A stretch of DNA of 64,000 nucleotides from Flavobacteriales bacterium (GCA_016716605.1 JADJWA010000001.1:1550001-1614000); one strand, 5' to 3'; shown: positions 34,564-42,743, counted from the first letter of the stretch. Notes: generated from the sequence alone by a model not told the origin. Made by a program: numbers and translations.

Positions 34564-34725
34564 ATGCCACGGAAAAAGAAAGCCCTCATACTCACCCAAC
34601 CGGTGAAGAACGGCCTCAAGGCCATCAAGGTCCGCTTGGATGCCCGCACAGTGATTACACTTGCCAGCCAGAAAGCGCTTGAGTTCTGGCGGCAACGCTA
34701 TCCCAAGCTCGAAATCATCAGCTAG
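34564..34725 (+). CDS. Small conserved-looking basic protein, tandem copy A
   Basis: A 53-residue protein of unknown function, too short for most gene callers. It begins MPRKKKALIL and contains the core IKVRLDARTVIT, then SQKALEFW and RYPKLEII. It is 40/53 identical to the next gene, which starts two bases after its stop. The shared core and the conserved reading frame over two copies show that it is translated and selected. The fold is probably a small beta-hairpin plus helix. It starts three bases after the photolyase stop, inside the same operon. There are no signal, metal or membrane motifs; the charge is positive, so nucleic acid or a partner protein is a possible target. I do not recognise the family. 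Confidence 0.75.
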   Translation: MPRKKKALILTQPVKNGLKAIKVRLDARTVITLASQKALEFWRQRYPKLEIIS

Positions 34726-34726
34726 T

Positions 34727-34888
34727 ATGCCCCGCAAGAAACCAGCACTTATCCTGGAGCGCCCCATCAAGAAAGGCGTGAAGGAGATCAAGGTCCGCCT
34801 CGATGCCCGCACGGTGATCACCGTGAGCAGCCAGAAAGCGCTGGAGAACTGGCGGAAGCGCTACCCGAAGCTGGAAGTGATCAAGTAG
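34727..34888 (+). CDS. Small conserved-looking basic protein, tandem copy B
   Basis: A 53-residue paralogue of copy A, beginning MPRKKPALIL and ending RYPKLEVIK. Differences are at 13 positions and concentrate in residues 11-20. IKVRLDARTVIT and SQKALE are unchanged. No gap or frameshift separates the copies: the first ends at 34725 and this ATG is at 34727. The SRPBCC gene starts one base after its stop. The pair looks like an old tandem duplication that has been kept. Function is unknown; position in the operon ties it to pigment synthesis or light repair. Confidence 0.78.
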   Translation: MPRKKPALILERPIKKGVKEIKVRLDARTVITVSSQKALENWRKRYPKLEVIK

Positions 34889-34889
34889 C

Positions 34890-35390
34890 ATGGCCATCCA
34901 TGTCCTGGAGCGCAGCCAATTGCTCAGGACCACGCTGGGCGAGGCTTGGGAGTTCTTCAGCACGCCCCGTAATCTCGCTAGGATCACGCCCCGTGAATTG
35001 GGCTTCGCCATCCGCGAGCCTTTCGATGAACATCCAGCCTATTCAGGCCAGCTCATCACCTACACGGTGAAGCCGCTGTTCGGCATACCGCTCACATGGG
35101 TCACGCGCATCGAGGAGGTGCAGGCGCCCTTCAAATTCGTGGACACGCAAGTGCGTGGCCCCTACAAGCGTTGGTGGCATGAGCACAGCTTTGAGGAGGT
35201 GGAGGGCGGCGTGCTCATGCGCGACCGGGTTGAGTACGAGCTGCCAATGGGCCCTTTGGGCGAGCTCATGCACGATTGGGTGGTGAAGGGTCGGCTGAAG
35301 CGCATCTTCGATCACCGCTGGGCCGTGCTTGAAGCGCTATTCGGCCCAGCACCGAACAGGAGTGTGAACCCGAACGTTCCCCGAGCATGA
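34890..35390 (+). CDS. SRPBCC (START/Bet v1-like) family protein
   Basis: A 166-residue small-molecule or lipid-binding fold protein. Features of the family are the N-terminal LRTTLGEAWEFFSTPRNLAR, PFKFVDTQVRGPYKRWWHEH and RDRVEYELPMGPLGELMHDW, followed by the amphipathic C-terminal helix. Relatives occur in flavobacterial carotenoid operons, where their role is not settled; binding of a carotenoid or precursor is a reasonable guess. It begins one base after copy B of the small proteins and overlaps crtZ by four bases (ATGA). Confidence 0.82.
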   Translation: MAIHVLERSQLLRTTLGEAWEFFSTPRNLARITPRELGFAIREPFDEHPAYSGQLITYTVKPLFGIPLTWVTRIEEVQAPFKFVDTQVRGPYKRWWHEHSFEEVEGGVLMRDRVEYELPMGPLGELMHDWVVKGRLKRIFDHRWAVLEALFGPAPNRSVNPNVPRA

Positions 35391-35872
35391 GCATCTGGGC
35401 CATCATCGCCATCGTTTTCGGCACGGCAGCCTTCATGGAGTTCGTGGCCTGGGCCACGCACAAATACGTGATGCACGGCTTCCTCTGGAACCTGCACAGT
35501 GATCACCACAAGAAGGACCACTACAACTTCATCGAGCGCAACGACAGCTTCTTCCTGATCTTCGCCGTGCCCTCGATGGGCTGCTTCATCGCGGGCAGCG
35601 TGCTCGGCCTGCATTCCCCTTGGCTCTGGATAGGACTGGGCATCCTCATCTACGGAATCCTCTACTTCTTCGTGCACGAGGTCTTCATCCACCAGCGAAT
35701 CAAGTGGCTGCGGAATACGAACAACCCCTATTTCCTCGCCATCCGCCGCGCGCACAAGGCGCATCATAAGCACCTCGGAAAGGAGCACGGCGAGTGCTTC
35801 GGCATGCTGGTGGTGCCCTTCAAGTATTACCGCGAGGCCAAGCGCATGCTGGGGCAGAAGACGGCGGCCTGA
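35387..35872 (+). CDS. crtZ: Beta-carotene hydroxylase (CrtZ-like fatty-acid hydroxylase superfamily)
   Basis: A 161-residue membrane di-iron hydroxylase that adds 3-hydroxyl groups to beta-ionone rings (beta-carotene to zeaxanthin). The His clusters are in order: HKYVMH (about residues 25-30), HSDHHKKDHY (37-46), HEVFIHQ (98-104) and RAHKAHHKHLGKEHGE (120-135). Four hydrophobic segments surround them. It is the last gene of the block, and a 163-base gap with convergent lipoprotein gene follows. Its substrate needs a lycopene cyclase, which is not in this window. Confidence 0.9.
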   Translation: MSIWAIIAIVFGTAAFMEFVAWATHKYVMHGFLWNLHSDHHKKDHYNFIERNDSFFLIFAVPSMGCFIAGSVLGLHSPWLWIGLGILIYGILYFFVHEVFIHQRIKWLRNTNNPYFLAIRRAHKAHHKHLGKEHGECFGMLVVPFKYYREAKRMLGQKTAA

Positions 35873-35954
35873 GGAATCACTGCCGCTGCCTGGGCAGATC
35901 GTGGCGGAATCCGAGAAACCGAATCACGACTTGGAGCTTGATGCCTATTTAAGC

Positions 35955-36980
35955 TCACCGCGGCCACGGTATTTGTAGCACCTGCGGGCAAGTGCCATCG
36001 GGGTTCATGAGCAGCACATCATTCTCCATGTTGAGGATCACGCCGTCGGGCGTGCTGGCGCGGGCCCGCACCGCCAGGAGCTTGTTGGTGTGCGGGGAGT
36101 AATCCAAGGTGGTGAAATGGCTAGAGTTGCAGGTCGCGATCAGTCGTTCCGTGTAGCCCGTCGTCAGATGCGTTCGGTACAAGCCTGTCCGATGGGACCA
36201 GACCATGCTATGCGTGGCGGGCACATAGGCCGCTCCTTGTGGCAATCCCTGTTGCATCACTGAATCCGGGAGCTGATAAATCAGGTCCGTACCTGAATTC
36301 GCACCCCAAGTGCAGGAATAGACCCAAGCAAAGACATTGTAGGTTCGATTCGGTGAAAACCAAACCGGATGACCGGCGAATGCTCCTAGATCCCATAGCG
36401 TGTCGATGGGTGTGCCCGCGCTGCTCATCCGAATATTCAAACCATTGAGCGCGGGTTGGCTCAGGAAGCCAGACTCGTACCCGATTTCTGTCCCGTCCGG
36501 GCTCCAGATGGGCCTGAAGCTGTTGCCATTGAAGGTGAGCTGGGTGAGGCTGTCGCCATTGGCCTTCACTTTCCAGATGTTCCAGTTGGGGGCGCTGGCT
36601 TGGGAGAAGGTGATCCAGCCATTGGTGCCCCATGATGAGCGGCCACCGCTCAAGGCACCTTCATGTACTAGCTGCAGGTTGCCGTTGCTCAAATCAAACC
36701 GGTAGAGCTGTGAGTTGACCCAACCGCCACCGTAGGGAACACGCTCAAGCAGTATCTCGTTCCCATTGTTCGGGTTGAACACGGCGTTGCCAGCGTAATT
36801 CTCCGGATACTGCCAATTCCAATCACCGCCTAAAGGAGGCTGGGGCAATGGGGTGCAAGGCGTATGTGACCCACAGGGGCCGGGTGCGTCGCCATTCGCT
36901 GGGCAAGGTGGCACAGGCTCAGGCTTTCGACAAGCGGCAGCGGCCAAAAGGAGCAAGCAGAGGGACGCTCGGGTTCTCAT
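35955..36980 (-). CDS. Propeller-type lipoprotein (TolB/WD40-like)
   Basis: A 341-residue predicted lipoprotein. The signal is MRTRASLCLLLLAAAACRKP with a lipobox AAAAC, so the mature protein starts at Cys17. The frame is open further upstream, but that part overlaps the S8 protease gene. Repeats such as FRPIWSPDGTEIGYESGF, FDLSNGNLQLVHEG and NILRYN-like strands fit a TolB/PD40-type beta-propeller. It starts seven bases after the S8 protease stop and is cotranscribed with it, which suggests a shared surface role. Function is otherwise unknown. Confidence 0.75.
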   Translation of the reverse strand: MRTRASLCLLLLAAAACRKPEPVPPCPANGDAPGPCGSHTPCTPLPQPPLGGDWNWQYPENYAGNAVFNPNNGNEILLERVPYGGGWVNSQLYRFDLSNGNLQLVHEGALSGGRSSWGTNGWITFSQASAPNWNIWKVKANGDSLTQLTFNGNSFRPIWSPDGTEIGYESGFLSQPALNGLNIRMSSAGTPIDTLWDLGAFAGHPVWFSPNRTYNVFAWVYSCTWGANSGTDLIYQLPDSVMQQGLPQGAAYVPATHSMVWSHRTGLYRTHLTTGYTERLIATCNSSHFTTLDYSPHTNKLLAVRARASTPDGVILNMENDVLLMNPDGTCPQVLQIPWPR

Positions 36981-36987
36981 GGCCGGA

Positions 36988-39900
36988 CTAGTAGATGACG
37001 AAGGAGTGGTTACTGATCTCACCGTCCCAGGTGAAGCGCGCAGCATAAACACCGCGAGCCAAGCCATGCAGGCTGATTGCATCACGGTCTGCGCCGGGTG
37101 GCACGCGATGCCGCTTCACCAACCGGCCCATAGCATCAACCACGAGGATATCCATGGGCGAAGCAGTCGTGTGGTTGAAGCCGATCTGCACACGATCCGT
37201 GGCCGGATTCGGCCATAAGCGTGTGGTTTCAGAAGCTGGTTCCTGCACGCCAACGGACAACTCCTTGTAAAGGTGCAGGGAGTAGGCCGTCTTGGCCTGG
37301 TACGGGTTCGTGGGTACCCAGGTGGGTCCGGGTTGGCCTGCTTGATTGGGGAACACGTACCAGCCGGTGGTGGTCATGGTGACCTGCGCCGTGTGATCGG
37401 TGACGACCGCTGCATACGTGCTGCCGTAGCTGCCATCGATGAAGTTCTGTGGCCTGGTGCCGGTGGTGCTGCTCTCGCGCGGCCAATGGTCCAGGATGAA
37501 GGTGTTCGGCAGGAAGGCATCGGCGTAGGTATGGGTCGCATCAACCCGCTCCGCGTAGTAGTAGCCATCGGGGAATCCACCCGCGTTCCCGGAAAGCTGA
37601 ACCAGCTGTGCCGGGTACAGGTTGAATGACGAGCTGATGGGCGGCTGATTGTGATAGACATAGTAGGGATAGGCCACCTGCGCCATGGTTGCGCCTGCAT
37701 CCAATAGGCCGTGACCGTTGTATGCATCATATCCGATGGTGTACGGACTTCCAGCGGTTCCAACCACATCTTGTGCATTCTTCTCCAGGATACGCTCGAT
37801 ATCCTCTGGTGCGAGATTGTTCGGATAGAGCGTTGAAGAGATGTTGTGCTCACTGTGCATCAAGGCGGCTACGCCAGCCGCATGCGGGGCCGCTGCCGAG
37901 GTGCCACGGAAACAATCGTAGCCTGGCGGTGCCGGTATGCACTGCTCGAAATTGAAGGGTGCATCCGCAGTGGAGGTGACCAAGCGCACGGTGCCCGGTG
38001 CAATCAAATCCATACCCTGGCTGAAGCTGCTGCTGAGGTCACCGGGAGTCGATCCAGACATATACGCTCCGTCCGTGCCGCTCGCACCAACGCTCAAAGC
38101 AGCAGCATCGTTCACGTTGAAGCCATCGGCGATGGTGGCAGGCAAGAATCCTATGGCTGAGCCGCCATTACCGCGGGCAGCCGCGAACACGGTCTTGTTG
38201 CGGAAGGCGAACTGCATGGCGTCGCGCATGAGCGGGTTCCAGCATTGGATATTGTCCAGGTAGCAGCCGTAGCTGTTGTTGAGCACATGCACGCCGAACC
38301 AAGGGAATTGGCCTGGTACATAGCCAGGGTAGTAATTCCCCGGCACGGCCCCCGCACCGTGAATGATGGCCACTGCCGCATTGGTGCTCTCGTAGTTCGT
38401 TCCAAGGCTCACGATGGAGCAACCAGGGGCGTTCGCGACGTCGTGATCACCGCCCGCTATGCCCGCGATGCCGATGCCGTTGTTCCGCTTGGCCGCAACG
38501 ATGCCTGCGCAAGCTTGCCCATGACTGCTAGGCGCTCCAATATTGGGGTCCCATGGAGTATTGTTGTACCAGTCGTATCCACCAATGACCACTCCGGAGA
38601 GATCCTCATGAATGCCATCCACCGCATGATCCACGATGCCCACCTTGATGGATGGTTCGCCGGTGTTGATGGCCCAAGCCGGTTCCATATTGATGCTGGC
38701 GTTGAGGTATGGCTCGGTCGGAACAAGGCTGTAATGGCGATAAAGGAGCGGGTCGTTCGGCAGGTCCGTCGGTTCATATACCGTGTTCGCGCAAGCATAG
38801 AAGATCTGCTGCGGCATCGTGCTCAGGCTATCCATGGCCACATGGACCTCTACCGCATCGCCGATGCCGATGATGAATGTGCTCCAGAAGTCCGGTACGG
38901 GCTCCTCCTCACCGAGGCGTGTGATGGTGATGCTGTCAGCCGAGGTCATCCACCGGAAGATCTTGTACACGGGCAGGCGCTTTCCAGCCACCGCACCGAT
39001 TCCCAGCTTCTCGCCGATCGCACCGGCTAGGCTATCGGAAGTGAGTTCTTCCAAGGTTCCGAACTCCCAGCGTGGATCATCCACGAGCTCCATGTCGATC
39101 ACCTGGCGGTTGAACTTGACCACGATCTCCTCGGCGACGCAGAGCGGCGTGCCCGTTGAGGAATACAGCCACCCGTCTGGTTTCGTTGTGGTGGAGTACT
39201 TCACCGTGGCCAGCATCGGCCCAGTGATCGTCGCTGAAGGCCCACAGACGTACACGTGATCGCCTTCTACCAGCAGATCAAGCGCCTGGTCATTCCCTGC
39301 CAGTCCATCATATTGCCTGTCCCAATGCAAGCTGCCATCCGAGCCGAACTTGATCGTGATGAAGTTGTCCGAGACGCCATCGTTGATAACACCGGCAACA
39401 ACTACGCCTCCATCATTGGTTACCGCCATGCGCTTCGGTTCAACCGAATGCGCAGGATTCAAGGCTGCGTATCGCTTCTCCCAAAGCTCGGTACCTGCGC
39501 TGTCGTACTTCATGACGACCAAGTCAGTGCCGCCGATACCCTTCCGTGAATATCTGGCAACGTATGCGTTCCCTAGGTCATCGCCCTTGATGGCCCGGCC
39601 TGCATCATCAAGCCCCTCACCGTCGTAGTTCACTACCCAGTCCACCGTGAACGTGCTGGTGATCTTCACGGTCTGGATGTCCTTTTGGCCATTCACCTCC
39701 CTGAATCCGGTGATGTAGAAGTGGCCTTGATCATCCTGGTCGATGGATAGCACTTGATCCAGACCGAACCCAGGAACGCTCACGCGAGCCTCGTCAATCT
39801 GCGTACCCGTGTTCCTGTGGTACTTGACTGTAGCATAGTCCCAAGAGAGCGGTCCGGTTGCAGAAGCACCCGTTATGATCGGGTTGTTATCCGCGTCAAG

Positions 39901-40482
39901 TGCGAGGCCAACGCCCGCATCCGGGAAGCCGCTGTATTCGTAGGTCGATGACCAAAGCAATGCACCGGTCGAGCTGTATTTGTTCAGCACATAGTCAAGA
40001 TTGCCGAGGCTAGAAGTTGTGGTGCCGCCCAAATAGATGTTCCCGTCCGGTGCAATGATCAGGCAGGTTGGCACATCCGTGCCATTGGCGCTTCCGTTCC
40101 ACAGAGCTTCCCAGTCAATGTCACCAGTTGGCGAGATTCCAAGAAGCACGATGTCCTGTGAAGTGAGGGTCTGGCTGAGCACGCCAGCCACCACGAATCC
40201 TCCACCCGCAAGCGCTGCGACGGCAACGCCGTAGTCCTGTCCGCCGTCAATGCCGCCGTAGGTTTGTTGCCAGACCAAGTCGCCTGTTGGGCCGTACTTG
40301 GTTATCAGGAGGTCTGCATTGTTGGAGGAAACTACCGTGTTGCTTACAACTACGATATGTCCTTGTCCATCCAAGGTGCTCGCCGCCCATTCGAGCTGGG
40401 CAGGAGTACCATTGGCCTGAACCCATTCTTTGTTCACATAGAATTGCCCGTGGAGATCATTAAGCGAAGCCATCGAAATCAA
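36988..40482 (-). CDS. T9SS-sorted subtilisin-family (S8) protease with N-terminal propeller
   Basis: A secreted protease of about 1164 residues. Residues 1-430 form a propeller-like region with repeats such as GGFVVAGVLSQ, IYLGGTTTSS and HFYITGFREV. A prodomain-like segment follows (EEIVVKFNRQVIDMELVDD). The S8 catalytic domain has Asp near residue 614 (KVGIVDHAVDGIHEDLSG), His near 652 (SSHGQACAGIVAAKRN), Asn in NNSYG and Ser near 862 (FRGTSAAAPHAAGVAALM). It ends in a T9SS sorting domain (RLWPNPATDRVQIGF, DAMGRLVKRH, ending SFVIY). The start is doubtful. TTG at 40482 gives no full signal peptide, while the frame upstream reads a hydrophobic VLCIGALLISMAS with no ATG/GTG/TTG before it. A TACCTTCG box lies at 40605-40612. 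Confidence 0.85.
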   Translation of the reverse strand: MISMASLNDLHGQFYVNKEWVQANGTPAQLEWAASTLDGQGHIVVVSNTVVSSNNADLLITKYGPTGDLVWQQTYGGIDGGQDYGVAVAALAGGGFVVAGVLSQTLTSQDIVLLGISPTGDIDWEALWNGSANGTDVPTCLIIAPDGNIYLGGTTTSSLGNLDYVLNKYSSTGALLWSSTYEYSGFPDAGVGLALDADNNPIITGASATGPLSWDYATVKYHRNTGTQIDEARVSVPGFGLDQVLSIDQDDQGHFYITGFREVNGQKDIQTVKITSTFTVDWVVNYDGEGLDDAGRAIKGDDLGNAYVARYSRKGIGGTDLVVMKYDSAGTELWEKRYAALNPAHSVEPKRMAVTNDGGVVVAGVINDGVSDNFITIKFGSDGSLHWDRQYDGLAGNDQALDLLVEGDHVYVCGPSATITGPMLATVKYSTTTKPDGWLYSSTGTPLCVAEEIVVKFNRQVIDMELVDDPRWEFGTLEELTSDSLAGAIGEKLGIGAVAGKRLPVYKIFRWMTSADSITITRLGEEEPVPDFWSTFIIGIGDAVEVHVAMDSLSTMPQQIFYACANTVYEPTDLPNDPLLYRHYSLVPTEPYLNASINMEPAWAINTGEPSIKVGIVDHAVDGIHEDLSGVVIGGYDWYNNTPWDPNIGAPSSHGQACAGIVAAKRNNGIGIAGIAGGDHDVANAPGCSIVSLGTNYESTNAAVAIIHGAGAVPGNYYPGYVPGQFPWFGVHVLNNSYGCYLDNIQCWNPLMRDAMQFAFRNKTVFAAARGNGGSAIGFLPATIADGFNVNDAAALSVGASGTDGAYMSGSTPGDLSSSFSQGMDLIAPGTVRLVTSTADAPFNFEQCIPAPPGYDCFRGTSAAAPHAAGVAALMHSEHNISSTLYPNNLAPEDIERILEKNAQDVVGTAGSPYTIGYDAYNGHGLLDAGATMAQVAYPYYVYHNQPPISSSFNLYPAQLVQLSGNAGGFPDGYYYAERVDATHTYADAFLPNTFILDHWPRESSTTGTRPQNFIDGSYGSTYAAVVTDHTAQVTMTTTGWYVFPNQAGQPGPTWVPTNPYQAKTAYSLHLYKELSVGVQEPASETTRLWPNPATDRVQIGFNHTTASPMDILVVDAMGRLVKRHRVPPGADRDAISLHGLARGVYAARFTWDGEISNHSFVIY

Positions 40483-40604
40483 GAGCGCGCCGATACATAG
40501 GACTCGACCAAGAACAGTCGGCTGCGGTTCTCCATAGCACTTACTCTTATTGCTGCCTTGATGCTGAGTGGCTGAGTGGCTGCATGACGTAGTTTATTGG
40601 AAAC

Positions 40605-40612
40605 CGAAGGTA
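40605..40612 (-). promoter_or_regulatory. -7 box of the S8 protease operon
   Basis: TACCTTCG on the minus strand, in a 228-base gap. It would give a leader of about 115 bases before the frame of the protease. No other gene is seen in this gap. Confidence 0.4.
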
Positions 40613-40710
40613 GCTTACTCAATTGGACTACCAAATTGGAGTATTCCGGTTGCGCCGTGAAATGTCCAGGCTCTATGGCTACGTTGGGCTCAGGTCAGCG
40701 TCGCTATGTG

Positions 40711-41493
40711 TCACGGCCGCTGCTTCGGCAGATCGAAGCGTATCGGAACCTGCAGCGCGCTGCGCACGCGCTGGCCGTTCTTCACCGCGGGCTGCCAGGG
40801 GATGCGGTACAGCAGCCGGAGGGCTTCATCGGTGCAGCCTCCGCCCACGGATTGCAGCACGTGCATGTTGCTGATGGTCCCTGTAGGCTCCACCACGAAT
40901 TCCACCTTCACCGTGCCTTCGAGGCTGTAGCGCATGGCCTCACTGGGGTAGCGCATCTCCTTGCCGATGTAAGCGGGCAGCCCGGCCATGCCATTCGGAA
41001 TGCCGGGTGCGATGTGCTGGTCGACTTGTCTGGCCTGGAACACGACGAGGCTCGCTACGCTGTCGGGCGATGCAACGGGCAATGCAAAGCGCTCGCCGGT
41101 GCGTGGAGCCCGATCCTTCAGCCAGCGCTTGTATTTGCCCGGCTCGAAGGGAATGGCCAGGAAGATCTCCGTGCTGCCGCACAGTTCCCCAGCCGTCTCC
41201 GGGCGCCAAAGGATCATGCGCGCCACGCGCAGCGCTTCCTGGTCGCATTCGGGTGAAAGCGATTTGCCCACCTGGATCGATTTCACCGATCCATCAGGTT
41301 CCAATCTCGTGGCGATCACCACTTCACCCTTGATCCCGGCTTCGAGCGCCACCGCCGGGTAATGCAGTTCCTGCTCGAAGAGCTTGTCGAGCGCCGATCG
41401 TCCGCCTTGGGCCATGCAGCCGCCTTCCGTTTGTCCAAGGGTTGGCGCTACGAGGCAGATGCATGCCGTGAAGAACAGGAATTGACGTTTCAT
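40711..41493 (-). CDS. Exported protein with two TonB C-terminal domains
   Basis: A 260-residue periplasmic protein without a TonB membrane anchor. The signal peptide is MKRQFLFFTACICLVAPTLG, cleaved near Q-T-E. It has two copies of the TonB_C fold. The first is around LHYPAVALEAGIKGEVVIAT (with KSIQVGKSLSPECDQEALRV). The second is around RYPSEAMRYSLEGTVKVEFV (with MHVLQSVGGGCTDEALRLL). The frame is open upstream to 42159, but only the part from the ATG at 41493 has a signal sequence. The divergent Smr gene starts 18 bases away, so their promoters overlap. Such proteins may act as soluble partners of TonB receptors; that is inference. Confidence 0.8.
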   Translation of the reverse strand: MKRQFLFFTACICLVAPTLGQTEGGCMAQGGRSALDKLFEQELHYPAVALEAGIKGEVVIATRLEPDGSVKSIQVGKSLSPECDQEALRVARMILWRPETAGELCGSTEIFLAIPFEPGKYKRWLKDRAPRTGERFALPVASPDSVASLVVFQARQVDQHIAPGIPNGMAGLPAYIGKEMRYPSEAMRYSLEGTVKVEFVVEPTGTISNMHVLQSVGGGCTDEALRLLYRIPWQPAVKNGQRVRSALQVPIRFDLPKQRP

Positions 41494-41499
41494 GGGGGC

Positions 41500-41507
41500 T
41501 AATTTCG
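41500..41507 (+). promoter_or_regulatory. -7 box of the Smr gene, four bases from the ATG
   Basis: TAATTTCG followed by CCGC and then ATG at 41512; transcription would begin at the start codon. Confidence 0.45.
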
Positions 41508-41511
41508 CCGC

Positions 41512-42099
41512 ATGGCAGCGGTAAAGTTGCAGCAAGGCGACCGCGTCTCGTTCATCGATGACGTGGGCGGTGGGGTGGTGCTTCGCGCCGGCCGACCGGG
41601 GCATGTGCTGCTGCGCACCGATGATGGCTTTGAATTGGAGCTGCCCGAGAGGCGACTGGTGCAGGTGGCCGAGGGTTCCCATGCGGCGCACCTTCGCGTG
41701 AGCGACCATGCCGTAGGCATGCGCGTGGCCAATGAGCTGCTGGAGGAGAAGCGCCGCACCCGGGCGCCGATCCGTCCCGGCAAGACGCCGAAGAAGCCCG
41801 AAGACAACAGCGTGGCCGAGGTGGACCTTCACCTGCACGAGCTCGTGGAGGACGAAACACGGTTGAGCGATGGTGAGAAGCTGGAGTACCAGATCCGCTA
41901 CTTCGAGCGGGCTTTGGAGAGCGCCATCCGCAACGGCAAGAGAAAGCTCATCGTCATACACGGCGTGGGGGAGGGCGTGCTGCGCGAGGAGGTGAGGAAG
42001 ATGCTCCAGTATTACGATGGCGTGCGCTTCTACGACGCTGACATGCGGCGTTATGGCGTGGGGGCGACGGAGGTTGAAATACTCAGGGGAAGGGGTTGA
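41512..42099 (+). CDS. Smr-domain protein (DUF2027-like, MutS2 C-terminal type)
   Basis: A 195-residue soluble protein. The N-terminal part (residues 1-60, KLQQGDRVSFIDDVGGGVVL and VRIE-like strands) resembles the DUF2027 barrel found in Bacteroidota. The Smr domain spans residues about 100-195, with the first motif EVDLHLHELVED and the second KLIVIHGVGEGVLREEVRKML, followed by VRFYDADMRRYGVGATEVEI. Smr domains have nicking endonuclease activity in some proteins. The last codons run into a TCAACC-type repeat (GRG then TGA at 42097-42099). The ATG lies four bases behind a promoter box. Confidence 0.85.
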   Translation: MAAVKLQQGDRVSFIDDVGGGVVLRAGRPGHVLLRTDDGFELELPERRLVQVAEGSHAAHLRVSDHAVGMRVANELLEEKRRTRAPIRPGKTPKKPEDNSVAEVDLHLHELVEDETRLSDGEKLEYQIRYFERALESAIRNGKRKLIVIHGVGEGVLREEVRKMLQYYDGVRFYDADMRRYGVGATEVEILRGRG

Positions 42100-42215
42100 A
42101 TAGGTTGGAAGTTGAAAGGATGAGGGTTGGTTTGAGGTTGGGGGTTGTGGGAAGTTCAACCCTCAACCAGAATCCACCTGCAACCTCCAATCGAAGAGCA
42201 ATCTTCAACCTCCGA
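42093..42215. repeat. Inverted TCAACC/GGTTGA repeat cluster before rnpB
   Basis: GGTTGA-type units on the left (GGGTTGAATAGGTT, 42093-42106; GAGGGTTG, 42122-42129) and TCAACC-type units on the right (CAACCCTC, 42157-42164; TTCAACCTCC near 42202) form an imperfect inverted array between smr and rnpB. GGGTTGAATAGGTT is the exact inverse of 21430-21443. The outer GAGGGTTG/CAACCCTC could pair as a hairpin. Confidence 0.55.
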
Positions 42216-42236
42216 CCGAAGAAGTTCTTTGATAAA

Positions 42237-42623
42237 CCTGTGCATCGCTCCACCGCCGCATTTGCAGAACTGCGGAGGAAAGTCCGGGCAGCGTAGGGCA
42301 CCGTGCTTCCTAACGGGAAGGGGCGCAACCGGGAACGGTGGCGCTACGGATAGTGCCGCAGAAAGGGAGACCGCCATCCGCAAGGAGGGCAAGGGTGAAA
42401 AGGTGGGGTAAGAGCCCACCAGCGCCGGTGGCGACATCGGCGGCTTGGTAAACCCCACGGGCTGAAAGACCATGTATACCGGGGCTTCGCCGCAAGGCGG
42501 ATAAGGGCGGCTCGTCCGATCCCGGAGGGTAGGTCGATGGATCCCGTTGGCGACGGCGGGACTAGATAGATGGTGGAGGCCCCGCGCGAGCGGGGAACAG
42601 GACCCGGCTTACAGATGCACAGG
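42237..42623 (+). ncRNA. rnpB: RNase P RNA (bacterial class A)
   Basis: The catalytic RNA of RNase P. The conserved 5-prime region GAGGAAAGTCCGGGC (near 42282) and the 3-prime ACAGGACCCGGCTTACAG (near 42597) are both present. The ends pair as a perfect 10-bp P1 helix, CCTGTGCATC (42237-42246) with GATGCACAGG (42614-42623), which sets the limits used here. The core also contains GGGTGAAAAGGTGGGGTAAGAG-type P8-P9 sequence and GCCCACGGGCTGAAAGACC-like bases near 42455. A terminator follows eight bases after the 3-prime end. The ORFs in this interval are not real. Confidence 0.95.
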
Positions 42624-42630
42624 CTCTTCA

Positions 42631-42681
42631 TGAAGGGCCTTCGCTCGGCGCATGCCGTTGCGGGGGCCCTTCACCTTTTTT
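42631..42681 (+). terminator. Rho-independent terminator of rnpB
   Basis: TGAAGGGCC (42631-42639) pairs with GGCCCTTCA (42665-42673). An inner hairpin CGGC-GCAT-GCCG sits in the loop, and six T follow at 42676-42681. Confidence 0.8.
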
Positions 42682-42726
42682 CGCAGGCAGCCTCCTCTGG
42701 CCCGGAAGCTGCCTGTCGTTGCCCGG

Positions 42727-42734
42727 TACATTTG
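42727..42734 (+). promoter_or_regulatory. -7 box nine bases before the next gene
   Basis: TACATTTG, an exact TAnnTTTG match, nine bases before the ATG at 42744. Confidence 0.5.
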
Positions 42735-42743
42735 GCCTTTCGC

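Noticed and set aside
41494..42159. Upstream extension of the double TonB_C protein
   Set aside because: That part overlaps the real Smr gene on the other strand; the signal peptide begins at 41493.
42300..42620. Open frames across 42096-42630 as protein genes
   Set aside because: The interval carries the RNase P RNA with its P1 helix and both conserved ends.
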